Shown here: in pieces, positions 54,601-58,740 of the stretch
Layout of the letters: each line of letters begins with the position of its first letter
Position numbering within the stretch: the first letter of the stretch is position 1
DNA from: Saturnia japonica
Taxonomy: Eukaryota; Arthropoda; Insecta; Lepidoptera; Saturniidae
NCBI GenBank assembly: GCA_033032175.1
Contig: CM065334.1
Location: 3,221,705-3,285,704, forward strand
Length of the DNA: 64,000 nt
Direction of reading: 5' to 3'
The notes under the pieces: model-generated
Seen by the model: only the letters and a program-made list of their open reading frames with translations
The model's database searches: none
Told to the model about the DNA's origin: nothing
Translations under genes and position numbers: made by a program

Positions 54601-57123
54601 CTACAATGAGGGAAAACATCGTGACGAAACCATAACACGGTAATTTTCTGGCCTGGCTAGCTACCACCTTCAAGTTACCTATAGGTGTGTTACTTGAGAG
54701 TCACTTCCCCTTGGACCACATCGTTGCTTTACTTCAGTTGAGATTGTCGTCATAACGATAAACCTATAAATGTTTTAAAAACTTGACACTGGTAGATGTT
54801 ATCCTGGCTTTACGGTAGACGCGATCGCGTCAGATATATATGTCATGTGCTACCACCCAGCAAATGTATGGTATTACTTTTATTCCCAGGGAGTTAACTC
54901 GCGTGAAAGTGGAGTCTGGCGCTGCAGACAGATATTGCTTCGACCAAGCTCAGGTAAGCTAGCTTCTCAATGTGTAGTCCAGGTACTCCTATATGTAGAA
55001 CTAGCCCAAAGTTTCCCTCGTGTCAAATTTATTGGAGCAACATCTCTGGGATTACCAGTCGGATTCGAAAAATTATTTTTGTATATGACAACCAGACTCA
55101 CGAGGAATAGTATAGGTTATTTAAGATTAGGCTACAACTCTCACCTTAGCCTTAAATATTGGTTTTTGTTACGTAAGTCGGAAATCGAGGCTCTCCCTGA
55201 ACTTTGAAGGAATATTGGTCCTTGGTATATCAAAAAAGTCAGCGATAGAATATGCCTATCTCTTATACATAGACCACAATAAGGTATTATATGACAAAGA
55301 TTTCTTAAAAATGAAAGAGTTTAGTAGATAAGAGTTACTTTATCATAAAGATAATTTCATGAAGTTATATTTTGCTCTATAGAGCATGTTATTTGGACAC
55401 ATAGTTAAGGAGATAATGAAAAGTTAAAATAATTCGTACTTGCGGGAAGAACAATTATTATGATAGTAATAGTAGTAGTCACACGGGTGTAACCACCGAG
55501 AGATCTAAATCCATCGACGGTTGCCGCTGTCGTGTGTCGGCCTTCACAAATATCTCTTCACGTTACACTCGGAAGGATTCGATGTTGTAAGACGGGGAGA
55601 ACGCATTGGTCGGGAGATACTTTTCACGGTACGACAACTTTTAAATTCGTACGAAAGGCTTACCGTAAGGCTGTAAGTAAACTTGCCAGATTTTCAGACG
55701 TTTATAGTTACCGTTCCCCTCTTTAGAGTCTTAGCGTGATGTTATATGGCCTTATAATACCTACATAAAAAGCTATCATATCAAAAAAAAATATTTGAAA
55801 TCGGTCTTCCAGTACCAGAGATTTTCGCGTTAAATAAGAAACAATCTCTTGTGTTTTTTAACCGAATTCAACAAAAGAGGTTACTCAATTTGAATGTTTT
55901 TTTTTTGGTATGGTGGTCCCGTTTTAATTTCATTGGCATTGTACCTTAAACCTCGAAGATCCATAAGGGAACTCTTCAAAACTATTGAAGTTGATTATAT
56001 TTTTTACTAAAAATTGACTCGTATAATATTAGTGTGGCAGATTATGTGGTATTTATTATAACTATCGTTTATTATAGGCCCACGTTTACCATCTGATGAA
56101 ATCCGACAGCTATTCGAGATACCTACGTTCCGAGATGTATAAAGAGTATCTCAACGGTTCCAAGAAGAAGGTATGTTTCTTTTTATAATAATTAAAACTA
56201 TTTTCTTTAGGTTAAACTATGATTTAGATTTTTTTTAATATTACGGTATGTAAAGTATACCGGCATGGAACAGAGCCGGTTAAAGCGTTTAAAACAATTT
56301 TCCAAAAGTTGCCAGCTCCCGGATTGACATATCGTCGCTTGAGTTCTAACACTGCGGAATTTAATTTTTTTAATTAAATACATTTAAGTACGATAATGTA
56401 TCATTTGATAGGGAATCGAAAGGCGCAGGCAGCGGTCGACCGATCAAACGTGAGGATTTGAACCAATTAAACATATTTTTATTCGCATATTGATTAAATT
56501 TAACTTTGATTAGCGGTTTGATACTAACAAACAGTTTAGTTGCTTCTCCTGAAAAGTTGACGATTTTGACTTCCGCGGTGATACAACTTAATCTACGATA
56601 TCTGATCACGTGATTTAACGATAACGAATACGATTGTAAAAAGGCAACTTGGGGCAGTCCGACTGGTGGAATACCTTCACCCTACAGAAGATCGCAGCCA
56701 ACTAATCTTGTGTTGTGTTTCCACGGTGAGTTGAGTTTTCAGAGCTCGTTGGCGTATGCTTTTCTTTGCCACCTTTGTTGTGTAAACAAAACATCTTGGC
56801 TCTTGGGACTTGGTTGAGTTATCATTCTGGCTTTTATTCTAAAAAGTTTGGAGATGCTTGTATTGATCCAACACTAAAAGATGGTACCACGCTAAGCCTA
56901 GACGAAGAACTGGCTTTCAAGTGCATCTGCCGGAACACTTATAATAGACGTTTGGTGACAGATATTCAGTTGGTAGTTGACCAAGCAAGTATTAGAAAAT
57001 GCCCAACAGCCATCCTATGGTTTTTCAATTAATTGTTCAATTATTTAATTTACTTTTCAGACGTCAGTAAAAGGGATTAGATCCATCGTATCGTTCACCG
57101 GTAGGAAGGAGACTTCGTATTGA
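24556..57123 (+). CDS. RGS7: R7-family regulator of G-protein signalling (RGS7 homologue), 16 coding exons
   Basis: Joining exons 24556-24623, 30946-31099 (or 35098-35251), 35959-36045, 37182-37342, 44263-44321, 45464-45606, 46635-46715, 47299-47412, 48603-48681, 49754-49901, 51248-51361, 52105-52233, 53792-53920, 54890-54953, 56078-56170 and 57061-57123 gives 561 codons plus stop, all junctions GT-AG and in phase. Domains: DEP (about residues 85-160), DHEX (165-275), GGL (335-395), RGS box (415-540). This is the architecture of R7 RGS proteins, which bind G-beta-5 through GGL and act as GAPs on Gi/o alpha subunits at neuronal membranes. Near-verbatim family blocks include [20 protein letters not shown] and [14 protein letters not shown]. 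The N-terminus (first ~65 residues) is longer and more charged than in vertebrate RGS7. No break is seen in the coding exons. Confidence 0.95.
24784..25093 (+). repeat. CTAGCTGACCCGCG-type lepidopteran repeat with nested family E
   Basis: Starts CTAGCTGACCCGCGTAACTT, ends near CTTTATAAATATTAGTATAG. A family E copy (CAAACACAACGGTGACCACT) interrupts it at 24848-24945. Lies in intron 1. Confidence 0.6.
25649..27652 (+). mobile_element. Tc1-like transposon, decayed
   Basis: The tips CAGTGGTGGTCATATAATTA (25649) and, on the other strand, CAGTGGTGGTCCTATAATTA (27652) form inverted repeats extending to about 30 bp, flanked by TA on both sides. Around 26150-26420 a transposase remnant survives, with [11 protein letters not shown] (a relic of the DNDPKHT motif) and [15 protein letters not shown], typical Tc1-family catalytic text, broken by many stops. 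The segment 26500-27160 (TACCGGTATTGATATCCGTT and similar) may be a further insertion. Sits in intron 1 of the RGS7 homologue. Confidence 0.85.
28235..28830 (+). repeat. Dispersed repeat family C, copy 1
   Basis: Carries ACCAGTCGGATTCG, TATTTAAGATTAAGCTACAA, GTAAGTCGGAAGTTGAAGCC and TTTGTCGGATAAAATTACCA. Related copies: 53243-53480(-) and 55010-55500(+). Helitron-like or SINE-like, no coding capacity. Confidence 0.55.
29100..29712 (+). other. GC-rich block with TATA box beside the duplication
   Basis: GATATAAAAATGGGGCTG at about 29190 has a good TATA box, followed by sequence much richer in G+C than the surrounding intron, up to the left edge of the duplicated segment at 29713. It could be a retroelement LTR or LINE 5' UTR fragment, or an alternative promoter. 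I see no matched ends or target duplication and cannot decide. Confidence 0.3.
29713..31755 (+). repeat. Large direct repeat, left copy (contains exon 2, copy A)
   Basis: Starts ATTGTTTTATATAGTCTATG and ends TATATAGTAGCGTGGTAAAG. The same block recurs at 33780-35447. It contains a family B repeat, a family G repeat, a Bm1-like SINE and exon 2 in the same order. Relative to the right copy it has about 70 extra bases near 31200 and about 400 near 31320-31725, so either it gained insertions or the right copy lost them. Ends exactly where the LINE poly(T) begins. Confidence 0.88.
30946..31099 (+). CDS. RGS7: RGS7 coding exon 2, copy A
   Basis: 154 nt, acceptor TATTTTAAG, donor GTAAAGTA. Enters in phase 2 and leaves in phase 0. 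Encodes residues 23-74: a lysine/glutamate-rich stretch ([16 protein letters not shown]) then [20 protein letters not shown] and NYLIYKK, which corresponds to the conserved SPN-x-L-x-Y-[KR]-K segment just before the DEP domain of R7 RGS proteins. Copy B at 35098-35251 encodes the identical peptide. As 154 is not a multiple of three, including both copies would shift the frame; one copy per transcript is required. Confidence 0.85.
31756..33779 (-). mobile_element. I-superfamily-like LINE, 5'-truncated, between the two direct repeats
   Basis: Its 3' poly(A) tail is the T run at 31757-31769; the 5' end is truncated at about 33779. Coding capacity is the end of a reverse transcriptase with YADDFVLY, a ribonuclease H domain and a C-terminal Cys/His motif. 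Directly bordered on the left by one copy of a ~1.7-2.0-kb segment and on the right by the other, in the geometry of a retroelement with its target-site duplication. Antisense to the RGS7 homologue. Confidence 0.8.
31850..33779 (-). pseudogene. LINE reverse transcriptase-RNase H, truncated and frameshifted
   Basis: The upstream frame (about 147 codons, to 33331) has the RT motif region [17 protein letters not shown], the YADD box in [13 protein letters not shown], and ends at VKYLG. A frameshift near 33345 moves the reading to the next frame, which continues [14 protein letters not shown] for 500 codons. That part includes a ribonuclease H domain ([56 protein letters not shown]) and a terminal [17 protein letters not shown] knuckle. 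RNase H after RT points to the I group of LINEs. The endonuclease and ORF1 are missing, so it is dead on arrival. Confidence 0.88.
33780..35447 (+). repeat. Large direct repeat, right copy (contains exon 2, copy B)
   Basis: Homologous to 29713-31755, from ATTGTTTTAGATAGTGTATG to TATATAGTAGCGTGGTAAAG, after which unique sequence (TTACTAAATTG) follows. Non-coding parts differ from the left copy by frequent substitutions and several indels. A 90-codon frame at 34121-34393 has an 84-codon counterpart at 30057-30311 but with many amino-acid changes, so it is not a conserved protein. Confidence 0.88.
35098..35251 (+). CDS. RGS7: RGS7 coding exon 2, copy B (duplicate)
   Basis: Same length, phase, acceptor (TATTTTAAG) and donor (GTAAAGTA) as copy A. 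It differs at four bases, all at third codon positions and all silent: GAG/GAA, TCG/TCA, CCA/CCC, AAA/AAG. A 17-base part of the upstream tract seen in copy A is missing, but the terminal pyrimidine/acceptor block is intact. It lies 707 bp from exon 3 and is the nearer copy. Whether it is used is not shown by sequence alone. Confidence 0.8.
35448..35958 (+). repeat. Intron sequence with family E and linked repeat
   Basis: 35445-35540 is a family E block; 35580-35720 (GGTGGTCGCGACCCATT, CCGCTATCGCCAT, AGGGTGCACCA, GTTTGGCTTG) recurs at 54270-54370. No gene other than the flanking exons. Confidence 0.45.
35959..36045 (+). CDS. RGS7: RGS7 coding exon 3 (start of DEP domain)
   Basis: 29 codons, acceptor CTTCAG, donor GTGAGT, phase 0 to 0. 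Encodes [14 protein letters not shown] then [15 protein letters not shown], the N-terminal helix and start of the DEP domain, which in R7 proteins contacts the membrane anchor R7BP. Its first codon is ATG, so transcripts starting downstream of exon 2 could begin here and skip the long N-terminus. Confidence 0.95.
36178..36565 (+). repeat. Common lepidopteran repeat ending CCGACTCGCACATGGCC
   Basis: Opens GGTTTCCGTACCTCAGAAGT, has GTTGACCTAGAATCATAAAA and closes with AACCTTCGGTGCGCGAGGCC followed by GACTCGCACATGGCC, a GC hairpin end. This arrangement is very common in lepidopteran genomes. A family I relic follows at 36563-36745. Confidence 0.65.
36903..37160 (+). repeat. tRNA-derived SINE abutting exon 4
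   Basis: Head resembles a tRNA: TTATTAGCCTACTGGTC, then CTTGGTTCGATTACCAGG as the B box. Body: TCGAGCAAAGTGTTTTTGGG, GTGCCCGATTAATG, GTGGGTGTACGTACATTAAG and CTCTGTCTAACCCTTCGA. Sister copies: 46862-47095(-), 48985-49250(+), 52402-52640(+). This copy ends about 20 bp before the exon 4 acceptor. It is not a functional tRNA. Confidence 0.8.
37182..37342 (+). CDS. RGS7: RGS7 coding exon 4 (DEP core)
   Basis: Acceptor TTGTTACAG, donor AG/GTAGTT; phase 0 to 2. Encodes [40 protein letters not shown] and [14 protein letters not shown]: the DEP fold core with the family tryptophan (SWL) and the GYLFPI strand. The donor GTAGTT is weaker than the others. Confidence 0.95.
37515..37729. repeat. 45-bp inverted repeat, strong foldback
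   Basis: Arms at 37515-37559 and 37685-37729 are reverse complements over 45 bases with one mismatch (core GCCCGCTTAATTGGCTACC), separated by 125 bp of family H repeat. Outer flanks (CATCGTGATGAA on the left, TTCATCACGATG on the right) also pair. In the RGS7 pre-mRNA this would form a long hairpin 170 bp after exon 4. Confidence 0.8.
37925..38600. repeat. Intron repeats (family related to 31190-31330; family H)
   Basis: 37925-38130 has CACGCTCTGTAGCCTAAACC and GTCGTTAGATTC, also seen around 31220-31290. 38400-38560 has family H text (CCTGGCTAGCTATCACCTTC, GTTTAGCGTGTTACCATCTT). No gene. Confidence 0.4.
38601..38988. repeat. GGGGCCATCCATAAATTACG-type repeat and AT-rich flank
   Basis: GGGGCCATCCATAAATTACG followed by G-rich text (GGGAGGGGGTCGACGAAGTG) is a pattern seen in many insect interspersed repeats. 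Boundaries unclear; AT-rich up to the gypsy LTR. Confidence 0.4.
38989..39340 (-). repeat. Gypsy 3' LTR (352 bp)
   Basis: Near-identical to 43646-44000. On the element strand it begins TGTAAAGAAAATAT and ends CGACTATAGTCGTCTTA-type text. The only difference seen is TTTGACACA here against TTTGAATACACA in the other copy. Contains AATAAA-like signals. Confidence 0.92.
39341..39353 (-). promoter_or_regulatory. Polypurine tract of the gypsy element
   Basis: On the element strand, AAAGGGGGGAGA directly precedes the 3' LTR start TGTAAAG. Position and composition are those of the plus-strand primer site. Confidence 0.85.
39402..42460 (-). CDS. Gypsy pol polyprotein (PR-RT-RNase H-integrase)
   Basis: About 1,020 codons open without interruption. 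In order: aspartic protease active site YDSGSNVS (some 25 codons after the frameshift site), reverse transcriptase ([38 protein letters not shown]), RNase H ([26 protein letters not shown]), integrase zinc-binding HHCC ([11 protein letters not shown] ... [10 protein letters not shown]), and integrase core with Asp, Asp and Glu in [20 protein letters not shown] and [10 protein letters not shown]. There is no ATG at the start: the frame opens upstream in the -1 frame relative to gag, as expected for frameshift expression. All catalytic motifs look intact. Confidence 0.93.
42455..43585 (-). CDS. Gypsy gag polyprotein
   Basis: 376 codons from ATG to TAG. The N-terminal two thirds are a capsid-like domain ([53 protein letters not shown]). 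Near the C-terminus, [19 protein letters not shown] is a CCHC-like nucleocapsid knuckle with an enlarged spacing (C-x2-C-x9-H-x4-C rather than x4 before His). Ends 12 nt after the start of the slippery heptamer that lets ribosomes enter pol. Function: particle assembly and RNA packaging of the retrotransposon. Confidence 0.9.
   Translation of the reverse strand: MEKLRFEFTLLPGTDGKSNICSITSIATNDNKVYAVPEALQAVSHHKEIIKSSVYNKVTNSLRKRYQVRRVWITMTEELRRTYIDEDDNLQFGDQFLEELNCEQLVTTFEKESTLEKLFEKLVENTHIIKPHNLKNIAEKFVIEKFTTKNSNPNQWIEIFEQECLRFDLITDEKKIEILRLFLDGSCTDWYNSMIIKLTMNSEWSTWKNKFCASFANKGWNPVTHALFFKYKNGSLLDYAIRKEKLLLDMRRSIDAGTLVDLVAAGLPEFVLNKIDREAVKDTVDLFNEVTKYEHMVNKVIFLAKKKCSNPRPNGKNEDQDLCETCEKLNKGPRYHSKSKCWFRTKEDDTLKKNTIKHINNSVIEAELKEMDQKNE
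42461..42467 (-). promoter_or_regulatory. -1 ribosomal frameshift heptamer A AAA AAC
   Basis: On the element strand the last gag codons read CAA AAA AAC GAA TAG. The heptamer A-AAA-AAC in the gag frame is a canonical X-XXY-YYZ slippery site. Slipping back one base leads directly into the open pol frame, where the protease motif follows. A downstream stimulatory structure was not identified. Confidence 0.85.
43646..44000 (-). repeat. Gypsy 5' LTR (355 bp)
   Basis: Pairs with 38989-39340. It is followed inward by the leader and gag. The end TTTCTTTACA is shared exactly with the other LTR, and the flank TATATA follows. Confidence 0.92.
44040..44172 (+). repeat. LINE 3'-end fragment
   Basis: GAGTTTCTTGACGGTTCTTC, ACCGGTGGTAGTG, AAAATATTTTGATTTTGACT are the complement of the 3' end at 12779-12920. 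A short truncated LINE copy. Confidence 0.6.
44263..44321 (+). CDS. RGS7: RGS7 coding exon 5 (micro-exon)
   Basis: 59 nt, acceptor TTGTTATAG, donor TATG/GTATGT; phase 2 to 1. Encodes [20 protein letters not shown], which matches the R7 family segment [20 protein letters not shown] joining DEP to DHEX. It restores the frame between exons 4 and 6. Too short to show up as a long open frame; found by looking for the missing family segment. Confidence 0.96.
44425..44660 (-). mobile_element. Jockey-like LINE 3' fragment with A-tail
   Basis: CTGACTTTGCTGTTAGCCTG, AAAACAGAGCCGCTGATGGC, GGCTTGGGGGCGAGCACTTA match 11065-11270. The T run before it (44400-44420) is its poly(A) tail on the minus strand. 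Confidence 0.7.
44721..45335 (-). repeat. Dispersed repeat family A, copy 5, with nested family J
   Basis: Inverted family A unit, broken at 44793-44937 by a ~145-bp block (GTAGCGACATCTATTCTCGC ... CAACAACCGTTGGGGCAGCT). Family A resumes with AGTATATACGATACT. The block recurs at 46203-46400 and in part at 49330-49440. Confidence 0.65.
45464..45606 (+). CDS. RGS7: RGS7 coding exon 6 (DHEX)
   Basis: Acceptor GTCCACAG, donor CAAG/GTTAGT; phase 1 to 0. Encodes [20 protein letters not shown] then [20 protein letters not shown] and MQAEAQSK, the most conserved block of R7 RGS proteins, in the DHEX helical extension that packs with DEP against G-beta-5. A donor one base earlier is impossible without losing phase. 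Confidence 0.97.
45657..45715 (+). pseudogene. RTE fragment just downstream of exon 6
   Basis: GAAAGTCTTTGGCCAGTGTG and TGCCAGTGATTACATATGGT read [16 protein letters not shown], an RTE motif (compare VFDQCVLPVMTYGTET at 10950). Only about 60 bp remain. Confidence 0.6.
45716..46634. repeat. Intron 6, mostly unrecognised; family J copy
   Basis: 46203-46400 is a family J copy (TGTAGCGACATCTATCCCGC ... GGATCCTCCATTTTTCATGG). At 46035-46077 a small inverted repeat, CTATTGATT ... AATCAATAG, surrounds GATCGATTGATCGATTGATC-like text. No gene. Confidence 0.4.
46635..46715 (+). CDS. RGS7: RGS7 coding exon 7 (DHEX)
   Basis: 27 codons, acceptor CTTTGCAG, donor ATG/GTATGA, phase 0 to 0. Encodes [16 protein letters not shown] then [11 protein letters not shown], matching the family text [25 protein letters not shown]. 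Confidence 0.96.
46862..47095 (-). repeat. tRNA-derived SINE, copy 2
   Basis: Inverted copy: ATTCCCCGAAGGGTTAGGCA, TAACAGGGGGTGAGCCTATT, and the tRNA-like head (ATCGAATCCTGG, TAGGCTAATGAGG) at its right end. Confidence 0.8.
47299..47412 (+). CDS. RGS7: RGS7 coding exon 8
   Basis: 38 codons, acceptor ATTCCTAG, donor AAG/GTAATT, phase 0 to 0. Starts [17 protein letters not shown], corresponding to the family PGCVNTTE segment, then continues [20 protein letters not shown]. Linker between DHEX and GGL. Confidence 0.94.
47605..48227. mobile_element. MITE with ~55-bp terminal inverted repeats, copy 1
   Basis: Left end ACAAGATCGTGCGCGACCGT ... GGCGGGGACGAGGTA; the reverse complement of the right end reads ACAAGTTCGTGCGCGACCGT ... 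AGCGGGGACGAGGTA. About 620 bp. Second copy at 61256-61958. Non-coding interior; superfamily not determined. Confidence 0.8.
48228..48602. repeat. Family E relic in intron 8
   Basis: 48265-48350 is an inverted family E block (TTCAAGCGTAACGTGAACAG, ATGACAGCGGTGACCGCCAA). A TGACGTCA palindrome lies about 15 bp before the exon 9 acceptor. Confidence 0.4.
48603..48681 (+). CDS. RGS7: RGS7 coding exon 9 (variable linker)
   Basis: 79 nt, acceptor TTTCACAG, donor AATG/GTAATT; phase 0 to 1. Encodes [20 protein letters not shown] then NAACENG, an acidic/lysine-rich linker with little family conservation. Assigned because acceptor, donor and phase fit both neighbours exactly. Confidence 0.82.
48705..48940 (+). 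repeat. Dispersed repeat family A, copy 6 (truncated)
   Basis: ACTAGCTGTGCCCGCGGCTT then CGCTCGCGTGC, the cleanest GC hairpin end in the window; follows the family to about 48935. Confidence 0.7.
48985..49250 (+). repeat. tRNA-derived SINE, copy 3
   Basis: CCTCATTAGCCTAGTGGTCT, TTGGTTCGATTCCCAGATCG, AGCTCGAAGTTTGGCTTCGT, CACCTCTGTCTAACCCTTCG, ending in TGATGGTATGATGATGATGA. Near full length. Confidence 0.85.
49251..49753. repeat. Family A tip, family J piece, TA microsatellite
   Basis: 49270-49325 is the far end of family A (ATTACAAACAGACACTTCAA). 49330-49440 is part of family J (GGATCCTCCCTTTTTTATGG). 49709-49728 is (TA)n. No gene. Confidence 0.5.
49754..49901 (+). CDS. RGS7: RGS7 coding exon 10 (start of GGL domain)
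   Basis: 148 nt, acceptor TTGTCAG, donor GAGAT/GTCAGT; phase 1 to 2. A serine-rich linker ([16 protein letters not shown]) leads into [20 protein letters not shown] and [12 protein letters not shown], the first helix of the G-gamma-like domain that forms a coiled coil with G-beta-5. A run of about 20 A follows 20 bp into the intron. Confidence 0.93.
49998..50520 (+). repeat. Dispersed repeat family F, copy 2, split by a MITE
   Basis: Family F text runs 49998-50140 (TAAGATGGCGG upstream, ATGTCACGTAAAATGCCGCC) and resumes at 50470 (TTAAAAACCACCACATTACA, CAGTTCAAGATTCC). Between, 50145-50465 is a separate element with inverted ends. Confidence 0.55.
50145..50465. mobile_element. MITE with inverted ends nested in family F
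   Basis: The left end ATAAGACGTCACCTCCATGA, then GCGAGCGTATCGCGACGA, is mirrored by the right end, whose reverse complement reads TTATGCGCCACCTCCACGAG then CGAGTTTATCGCGGCGA. About 320 bp, GC-richer than surroundings, non-coding. Confidence 0.65.
50575..50925 (+). pseudogene. LINE polyprotein C-terminal fragment
   Basis: Reads [13 protein letters not shown] text ([20 protein letters not shown]), [40 protein letters not shown], and after one frameshift [12 protein letters not shown]. The [10 protein letters not shown] ... GPSA block resembles the extreme C-terminus of certain non-LTR polyproteins. Preceded by a (TA)n tract at 50538-50561. Clade not assigned. Confidence 0.6.
50993..51175 (+). 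repeat. Dispersed repeat family A, copy 8 (end part)
   Basis: CGTTTCGGAGATTACCCGGA, ATACTTTCATATGCATTTAG, TTGACATTACAAACAGACAT match the far half of family A. Confidence 0.7.
51248..51361 (+). CDS. RGS7: RGS7 coding exon 11 (end of GGL domain)
   Basis: 114 nt, acceptor ATCGCCAG, donor AATG/GTTAAT; phase 2 to 2. Encodes (M)[18 protein letters not shown] then [19 protein letters not shown]. The NPW motif is characteristic of GGL domains and replaces the NPF of conventional G-gamma. Confidence 0.96.
51362..52104. repeat. Intron 11 with SINE and family I relics
   Basis: 51815-51905 is an inverted Bm1-like fragment (TTAGCTGCGATCTTCAGTAG, CAGTCGGACTGCTCC). 51935-52045 is an inverted family I relic (GTGTATCTTCGAAGTTGAAG). 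Otherwise nothing. Confidence 0.5.
52105..52233 (+). CDS. RGS7: RGS7 coding exon 12 (RGS box, first part)
   Basis: 129 nt, acceptor TTGAACAG, donor CTCAA/GTGAGT; phase 2 to 2. Encodes [40 protein letters not shown] and ENL. The RRWSFG entry and the F-S-x-ENL motif, which contacts the G-alpha switch regions, are present. Confidence 0.96.
52402..52640 (+). repeat. tRNA-derived SINE, copy 4
   Basis: CTCATTAACCTAGTGGTCGT, CTAGGTTCGATTCCCAGGTC, AGCTCGGAGTTTGGCTTTGT, CACCTCTGCCTAACCCTTCG. A ~25-bp block of the consensus around 52555 is missing. Confidence 0.85.
52641..53791. repeat. Intron 12 with family C copy (-)
   Basis: 53243-53480 holds AACTAGCTGCGCTCCACGGT, ATTTTATCCGACAAACAGCG and TTATCTTTATGATGAAGTAA, family C inverted. 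The remainder is AT-rich and unrecognised. Confidence 0.5.
53792..53920 (+). CDS. RGS7: RGS7 coding exon 13 (RGS box, middle)
   Basis: 129 nt, acceptor TTGTGACAG, donor AGCAG/GTAACC; phase 2 to 2. Encodes (K)[38 protein letters not shown] and DAAS. The FW-x-AV and IW-x-EFL helices of the RGS fold and the PSPVNID turn are intact. Confidence 0.97.
53921..54889. repeat. Intron 13 with repeat relics
   Basis: 54150-54370 repeats the 35480-35720 block (GCGATCACCGAGAGATCCTA, CCCCGCTATCGCCATATCCT, AGCAGGGTGCACCATG). 54400-54720 includes inverted family E/H text. No gene. Confidence 0.45.
54890..54953 (+). CDS. RGS7: RGS7 coding exon 14 (RGS box)
   Basis: 64 nt, acceptor TATTCCCAG, donor CAG/GTAAGC; phase 2 to 0. 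Encodes (R)[18 protein letters not shown] then QAQ, equivalent to the family segment T-x-NV-x-EPGRYTFEDAQ. Confidence 0.95.
54954..56077. repeat. Intron 14 with families C, E and I
   Basis: 55010-55500 is a family C copy (GGGATTACCAGTCGGATTCG, TTTAAGATTAGGCTACAACT). 55490-55640 is family E. 55905-55995 is a family I relic. The 120-codon frame at 54845-55207 is family C plus exon 14 read out of frame, not a gene. Confidence 0.5.
56078..56170 (+). CDS. RGS7: RGS7 coding exon 15 (end of RGS box)
   Basis: 31 codons, acceptor TTATTATAG, donor AAG/GTATGT, phase 0 to 0. Encodes [20 protein letters not shown] then [11 protein letters not shown]. The LMKSDSY-x-R-[FY]-[IL]-RS motif, which includes the switch-contacting serine and arginine of RGS domains, is intact. 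Confidence 0.97.
56645..56735 (+). repeat. Bm1-like SINE fragment
   Basis: TGGGGCAGTCCGACTGGTGG, CCTACAGAAGATCGCAGCCA, TTGTGTTTCCACGGTGAGTT: the head of the lepidopteran SINE also seen at 5975, 30705 and 34875. Confidence 0.65.
57061..57123 (+). CDS. RGS7: RGS7 last coding exon (16)
   Basis: Acceptor TACTTTTCAG, phase 0. Encodes [20 protein letters not shown] then TGA. The short basic tail replaces the longer C-terminus of vertebrate RGS7. The final -TSY has a Thr at -2 and an aromatic residue at 0, which loosely resembles a PDZ-ligand end; this is speculation. Confidence 0.9.
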   Translation, partial: TSVKGIRSIVSFTGRKETSY

Positions 57124-58170
57124 ACTATTGGAGATTAAATCTTCAACACCTGGCAACACTGGCAGTTGTGAAGTCAACATTAAAGTGCTAGATTTCAACA
57201 CTGACATGCTGGCAACACTTGCAGAGTGAAAAATGTTAAGAGTCTAACAACACTCGACCTTCGTATCTGTTGTTATTAAAAGCGGTATGAATTGTTTTAT
57301 ATCGATGTCGGTTATTAAATTCCCTTTAACTGAGTTAAAAGGTAATAAGTTAGAATTATAGCCCGTATTATGACTAACTCTTATAATACAAATAAACCTT
57401 TCTTAGAGCATTAAGATCTAACGTTGGACGATTGGGTAGCAGAATGTTGAATATTGAATTAAAGTACATTTAATTCCAGGAATTAAAGTCCCATTAATCT
57501 TATTAAAAATTATAGCCCGTTGTGTGACTTTAACCTTTATTATATATACACATGAAGTATTTAATGTTAGTTGATATGGTGAACAGATGTTGAACACTAT
57601 AGTCTATTTTATTCCAGGAATTAAAGATCCATTAATCTTATCACAAAGTATAGCCCATTTTATGAGTTTATCCTTTATGATACATTATAGCGTAAAGATA
57701 CATTGTTGGATGGTTGTGTGAACGGATGTTGAACAATAAACTATAGTCTAATTAATTCCAGGAATTAAAGTCCCATTAATCTTATTAAAAAGTAAATCCC
57801 GTTTTATGACTTTAATCTTTATCATACATAGCATAAATATTTTTCCTCTTACCGAGAGCTCCAAGGGAAATAAACAGAAGTTCGGAAAAAGAGATTAGTG
57901 ACGTCACACACACCTGTGACGTTACAAGTCACTAATTACTAACTCGCACAGTGTAATAAGTAATTATACAGTTGTAATATTCGAAGTGTAGATTGGAGTT
58001 TTTATGCTTTCATTCATCTGGATGGTTACTGTGCCGTTATAAATTACTATATATGGCTATATGTAGGTATATAATAGAGGTAACATAAAATTGTTATTTG
58101 TACTTATATTTATACACGTCATTGTTGCTTATCGCAAATGCTGAGGCATTTAAATGGTGACCAAATAAAA
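57124..58170 (+). other. Probable RGS7 3' UTR with candidate poly(A) signals
   Basis: AATAAA occurs at 57391-57396, 57869-57874 and 58164-58169. Which is used cannot be decided from sequence. The stretch includes the degenerate tandem repeat at 57313-57850. Confidence 0.45.
57313..57850. repeat. Degenerate ~140-bp tandem repeat, about four units
   Basis: The block ATTCCAGGAATTAAAG followed by CATTAATCTTAT recurs with ATTCCAGG anchors 138 and 144 bp apart (near 57479, 57617, 57761). A more diverged first unit begins near 57313. Each unit also has TATAGCCCGT-like text, CTTTAACCTTTAT-like text and GAACAGATGTTGAACA-like text. Non-coding. Confidence 0.75.
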
Positions 58171-58489
58171 TACCAAAGAACAAGTTACAAAGAACAAGAT
58201 TGTATTGTCACAAACAAAAAAAAACTATAATTAATTGACATATTCTGTATTGACTGTTATCTATCTAGTCTATGGATTTGATCTAGTAGTAGACAATTAG
58301 TTGAATTTTTTTTTTTACTTTTCAGGAATAAATATCGTTAGCCAAATTGAGGAGTCTTTTTCAATGACTTTAATATAAAAAGAATTGTGTGTACTTGAGA
58401 AGTGATATTTCTTCGGCGTAACAAACCAAAAGTATTTCCAAAAATGTTATGTATCTCGCGTGAATAATATTACGGAAAATCAATACAGT
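58171..58489. other. Non-coding, nothing recognised
   Basis: AT-rich, downstream of the last candidate polyadenylation signal; no gene or repeat recognised. Confidence 0.35.
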
Positions 58490-58740
58490 TTTTTTTTTTG
58501 GAGTTTTTGTCGGTATTTTGGTTTGACATGTTGTGGGGTTTATTTTTAATTCATTAATTTACGTTTTTTTTACCCAATATTATATAATATTTGTGGCATT
58601 TTGCGTGATATGGTTTGGTTGTTGTGCATAAGTGAAGTGAATTATAAATATAAACTGGAAAACATGCATTTTCAGATGTCACAAAAACTCCCTAAATAGT
58701 TCTGACAAGGTAGCCACCATCTTTTTAGAAGACCACAATT
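58490..58740 (-). repeat. Dispersed repeat family F, copy 3
   Basis: Inverted: TTTGACATGTTGTGGGGTTT, TTGTGGCATTTTGCGTGATA, GACAAGGTAGCCACCATCTT. Confidence 0.55.

Noticed and set aside
54845..55207. 120-codon frame as a gene
   Set aside because: It reads exon 14 in a wrong frame and then a family C repeat also present at 28235 and 53243.
57899..57906. TGACGTCA palindromes (also 6854, 9153, 48581) as functional CRE sites
   Set aside because: Perfect matches, but scattered in repeats and introns without a promoter context; chance or repeat-borne occurrence is likely.
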